From assembly GCA_031380225.1 (NCBI GenBank), contig JANNFX010000180.1:1-8145 (forward strand): a stretch of DNA of 8,145 nt, in the 5' to 3' direction. The notes below the pieces were generated by a model. The model made no database searches, had not been told where the DNA came from, and saw only the letters and a list, made by a program, of their open reading frames with translations. The stretch's first letter is position 1, and each line of letters begins with the position of its first letter. Position numbers and translations under genes: made by a program. This DNA comes from JANNFX01 sp031380225. GTDB taxonomy: Bacteria; Pseudomonadota; Alphaproteobacteria; Rhizobiales; Hyphomicrobiaceae. Of the stretch, positions 5,904 through 8,145 are shown in pieces.

Positions 5904-6403
5904 TATGCTACGCTGGTGCTGAGCGATATCGGCCGGAAAGTGGGTTTTAGAAAGCCCAGGCATGGGCGCGCCGTCGTTTGGAAATCTGCGCAACGATAGC
6001 AAGGTAAGCTTCGGCAAAAGAAAGGCCGGGGCAGCGACACCCCGGCCTCTCTCCACTTTAGGACACCGCTCGCGGCGGATGCTCAATCCAGCCTGGAGCC
6101 GCGTTAATTACGCCAACTGACTGAAATCATTCACGCAACTGGGGGCAGGGCGATCCGGCATCCGGGTCGCCACCCAACACGCGCCTGATTTTTAGTCTCC
6201 CGCGTTCAAAGGCGCGAGTTACGCTGCACACGTCAGTGATACGTGCGTCGCTGGCCGATGCCAAACGAATTGGCCAGATCCGGAGCTTGCGGGGCGCCAC
6301 GGCTCCTCCTAAGAGATGTAACGGGCCGTGATTTGTGCGTTGGGTCCGCTCTACCCTCTTGAAATCGCTTGTGGTCTCGCGCCACCGGCAACTTGCGGCT
6401 TCC
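5904..6403. other. Gene-free region before aroC
   Basis: No frame here on either strand looks like a protein. The longest minus-strand frame overlaps the start of aroC antisense and has no recognisable family. Apart from the terminator at 6016-6048, I see only short GC-rich inverted words such as GCGCC/GGCGC near 6181-6215. The aroC promoter should be here, but no clear -35/-10 pair was found. Confidence 0.45.
6016..6048 (-). terminator. Terminator hairpin facing the minus strand
   Basis: AGGCCGGGG (6023-6031) and CCCCGGCCT (6040-6048) form a perfect 9-bp GC-rich stem with an 8-nt loop. Read on the minus strand, it is followed by TTTCTTTT (6023-6016). On the plus strand the following bases are CTCTCCACTT, much poorer. 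It would stop minus-strand transcription before the Lys-rich protein's own promoter. No minus-strand gene upstream of it is recognised. Confidence 0.65.
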
Positions 6404-7495
6404 ATGTCACACAATACATTCGGCCATCTGTTTCGGGTCACGACTTGGGGCGAAAGCCACGGCGAAGCCATCGGCTGCGTCGTCGACGGCTGCCCGCCGG
6501 GCATTCCGATTCTCAAAGAGAGCATTCAGGGCTTTCTGAATCGGCGCAAACCCGGCCAATCGAAATATACAACGCAGCGCAAAGAAACCGACGACGTTGA
6601 AATTCTGTCGGGCGTTTTCACCAATGACGCCGGCGTTCTGGTCTCGACCGGCGCACCGATTGCGCTCGTGATTAAGAACGTCGACCAGCGCTCCAAAGAC
6701 TACGGCGACATCAAAGACAAATTCCGCCCCGGCCACGCCGACATCACCTACTGGCAGAAATACGGCATTCGCGATTATCGCGGCGGTGGCCGTTCTTCGG
6801 CGCGCGAAACTGCAATGCGGGTTGCGGCCGGTGGCGTCGCGCGCGAGATACTTGGCTCGGGCATAAAAATTCGCGGCGCCATGATTCAGATGGGCGTGCA
6901 CGCTGTTGATCGTTCGCGCTGGGATTGGAATGCGGTCGATGAAAACCCGTTCTTCTGTCCCGACGCGGGATCAGTGCCAAAGTGGGAGCACTATCTCGAC
7001 AGCATTCGCAAGAATGGCTCATCAATTGGTGCCATTATCGAAGTCGTGGCTGAAGGCGTGCCAGCCGGATGGGGCGCGCCGCTTTACGCCAAGCTCGATC
7101 AGGATTTGGCGTCCGCGATGATGAGCATCAATGCTGTCAAAGGTGTTGAGATTGGCGCCGGCATGGGAGCTGCCGAATTGACTGGAGAAGCCAACGCCGA
7201 CGAAATCCGCATCGGACCCGATGGCAAACCGCAATATTTATCGAACCATGCAGGTGGCATTCTCGGCGGCATCTCGACGGGACAAGATATCGTGGTGCGC
7301 TTTGCCGTGAAGCCGACGTCGTCCATTCTGACGCCGCGCCTCACGATCGACAGTCACGGCCACGAAACCGACATCATGACCAAGGGCCGCCACGATCCCT
7401 GCGTCGGCATTCGTGCGGTGCCGGTGGGTGAAGCGATGATGGCACTTGTGCTAGCGGATCATATGCTGAGGCATCGCGGGCAATGTGGGGTTTGA
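6404..7495 (+). CDS. aroC: Chorismate synthase
   Basis: AroC converts EPSP to chorismate with reduced FMN, the last shikimate step, leading to aromatic amino acids and folate. The 363-residue product has all family signatures: FGHLFRVTTWGESHG with His19 (6-20), continuing as GCVVDGCPPG (24-33); the FMN/phosphate region FRPGHAD (107-113); YRGGGRSSARETA (125-137); and GRHDPCVGIRAVPVGEAM (328-345). The end, RHRGQ, is typical. ATG at 6404 is chosen because MSHNTFGH matches the family start. The frame is open to 6335 without homology. No good Shine-Dalgarno sequence precedes the ATG, which is unusual for a core gene in this window. It appears to stand alone: about 560 bp upstream and 113 bp downstream lack genes. 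Confidence 0.97.
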   Translation: MSHNTFGHLFRVTTWGESHGEAIGCVVDGCPPGIPILKESIQGFLNRRKPGQSKYTTQRKETDDVEILSGVFTNDAGVLVSTGAPIALVIKNVDQRSKDYGDIKDKFRPGHADITYWQKYGIRDYRGGGRSSARETAMRVAAGGVAREILGSGIKIRGAMIQMGVHAVDRSRWDWNAVDENPFFCPDAGSVPKWEHYLDSIRKNGSSIGAIIEVVAEGVPAGWGAPLYAKLDQDLASAMMSINAVKGVEIGAGMGAAELTGEANADEIRIGPDGKPQYLSNHAGGILGGISTGQDIVVRFAVKPTSSILTPRLTIDSHGHETDIMTKGRHDPCVGIRAVPVGEAMMALVLADHMLRHRGQCGV

Positions 7496-7525
7496 TTAAG
7501 AAAATTTGACGCTCAATGGATATTC

Positions 7526-7554
7526 TTGCCCAAGTAATTTCAATTGTGTAGACT
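7526..7554 (+). promoter_or_regulatory. Candidate promoter of the membrane-protein gene
   Basis: TTGCCC (7526-7531) and TAGACT (7549-7554) are 17 bases apart, each matching the sigma-70-type consensus at four of six positions. They lie about 55 bases before the ATG at 7609, in AT-rich intergenic DNA after aroC. A TTGAC at 7506-7510 has no partner at a suitable distance. Confidence 0.35.
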
Positions 7555-7608
7555 ACTGATGAATTAAGCTGGCGGGTTCAGATCTGCTTCGGGAAGAACT
7601 TTAGGACG

Positions 7609-8145
7609 ATGACATTCGAACATCTCCTTGCTCACTTCGTGGCACGTGGGTACTTGCTAGCTGCGCAGGAAGATGTGCTTAGAGACATCTATAAAGAAGA
7701 AATGACTAAACACGGCGATGACGTGCAAGCTCGCGGTAAAGTAGCTGATTTTTTAAGTAGAACAGATGAGGAGCGCCGGGAGGATATCATCAAAGCTCGC
7801 GCTGTACTTCTTGCAGCCGTCGTTCGCAATTCAGTCAATAGTCCGTCCGTGCCAATTGCTTTGCAATTGTTACAGGCGATTGTCGGCGCACTTATTGGCT
7901 CTGTTGTCGCCGCTGGTTTGACCTTGATGGCCTTCTATATGGTCATGACCATATTGGATTCAGTTTTCGGAACGTTTACGAATCATGTGCGATTCTCTGC
8001 AAAAGGCGTTCTTGCTGGGCTTATTGCGGCGATTGCAGGTGCTATATCCGGTGGAATGTTAGGCTGGAAATTCAACGCGCGCGTGGCTGCAGATAAACTT
8101 CGTCAGTTCCTGGGGTCGGCTACGATTTTAGAACGAGCTTGGATT
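7609..8145 (+). CDS. Unrecognised membrane protein, 3' end beyond the window
   Basis: The frame is open for 179 codons from ATG 7609 to the window edge. The first 80 residues are soluble and helical with a charged centre (about 20-65, including TDEERREDIIKAR). Two hydrophobic segments follow: about 88-116 (LLQAIVGALIGSVVAAGLTL onward), long enough for one TM helix with extra turns, and 133-152 (GVLAGLIAAIAGAISGGMLG), rich in Gly/Ala small-residue motifs. A cytoplasm-like basic stretch (KFNARVAADKLRQF) comes after. GGGAAGAA (7591-7598) is about ten bases before the ATG; an AGGA closer by is too near. Codons such as TTA, AGA and ATA are more frequent than in aroC and GC is visibly lower, hinting at acquired or weakly expressed DNA. 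I recognise no family. Confidence 0.7.
   Translation, partial: MTFEHLLAHFVARGYLLAAQEDVLRDIYKEEMTKHGDDVQARGKVADFLSRTDEERREDIIKARAVLLAAVVRNSVNSPSVPIALQLLQAIVGALIGSVVAAGLTLMAFYMVMTILDSVFGTFTNHVRFSAKGVLAGLIAAIAGAISGGMLGWKFNARVAADKLRQFLGSATILERAWI

Noticed and set aside
5284..5922. 212-codon plus-strand frame opposite the Lys-rich protein
   Set aside because: It is the antisense image of a GC-biased low-complexity gene; the minus strand has the signal peptide, ribosome binding site and promoter.
5910..5923. TGGTGCTGAGCG word shared with the REP-like element at 2705-2716
   Set aside because: Only 12 bases are shared, with no palindromic partner nearby, so it is probably chance.
6127..6525. 132-codon minus-strand frame over the aroC start
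   Set aside because: It overlaps the conserved aroC 5' end, has Arg/Pro/Ser-rich shadow composition and no recognised motif.

Overview
The window looks like chromosomal DNA from an alphaproteobacterium, most likely of the order Hyphomicrobiales (Bradyrhizobium/Rhodopseudomonas-like). This rests on three things seen here: a zeta-type F1Fo-ATPase inhibitor (DUF1476), divergent from purC; rhizobial-type PurC, PurS, PyrD and AroC sequences; and moderately high GC with REP-like intergenic repeats. I could not run a taxonomic search, so the genus is open.

Layout, left to right. (1) The last codons of an unidentified upstream frame are followed by a dihydroorotate dehydrogenase (pyrD) whose normal N-terminus is replaced by a short signal-peptide-like segment. 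(2) A beta-hydroxyacid dehydrogenase (3-hydroxyisobutyrate dehydrogenase family) is read on the minus strand, convergent with pyrD and divergent from a glutathione S-transferase. (3) A REP-like palindrome and about 220 bp without a gene separate the GST from a minus-strand cluster purC-purS-small coiled-coil protein. The purC-purS gap holds a heptamer repeat that is both tandem and inverted. (4) A 480-bp divergent intergenic region with a LexA-box-like site leads to the ATPase zeta subunit. A strong terminator separates this gene from a convergent gene for a secreted or anchored Ala/Pro/Lys-rich protein of unknown role. (5) About 560 bp without a recognisable gene contain that gene's promoter and a terminator facing the minus strand. 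Then come aroC (chorismate synthase, plus strand) and the start of an unrecognised two-helix membrane protein that runs off the right edge.

Most genes are core metabolism: de novo pyrimidine (pyrD), purine (purC, purS) and aromatic (aroC) synthesis, plus control of ATP synthase. purC and purS supply consecutive-pathway functions, but purQ and purL, which often follow purS, are not next to it here. I found no CRISPR array, phage, transposase or clear defence system. The parts most worth checking are the chimeric PyrD N-terminus, the purC-purS heptamer repeat, the LexA-like box before the zeta subunit, and the unknown membrane protein at the right edge.
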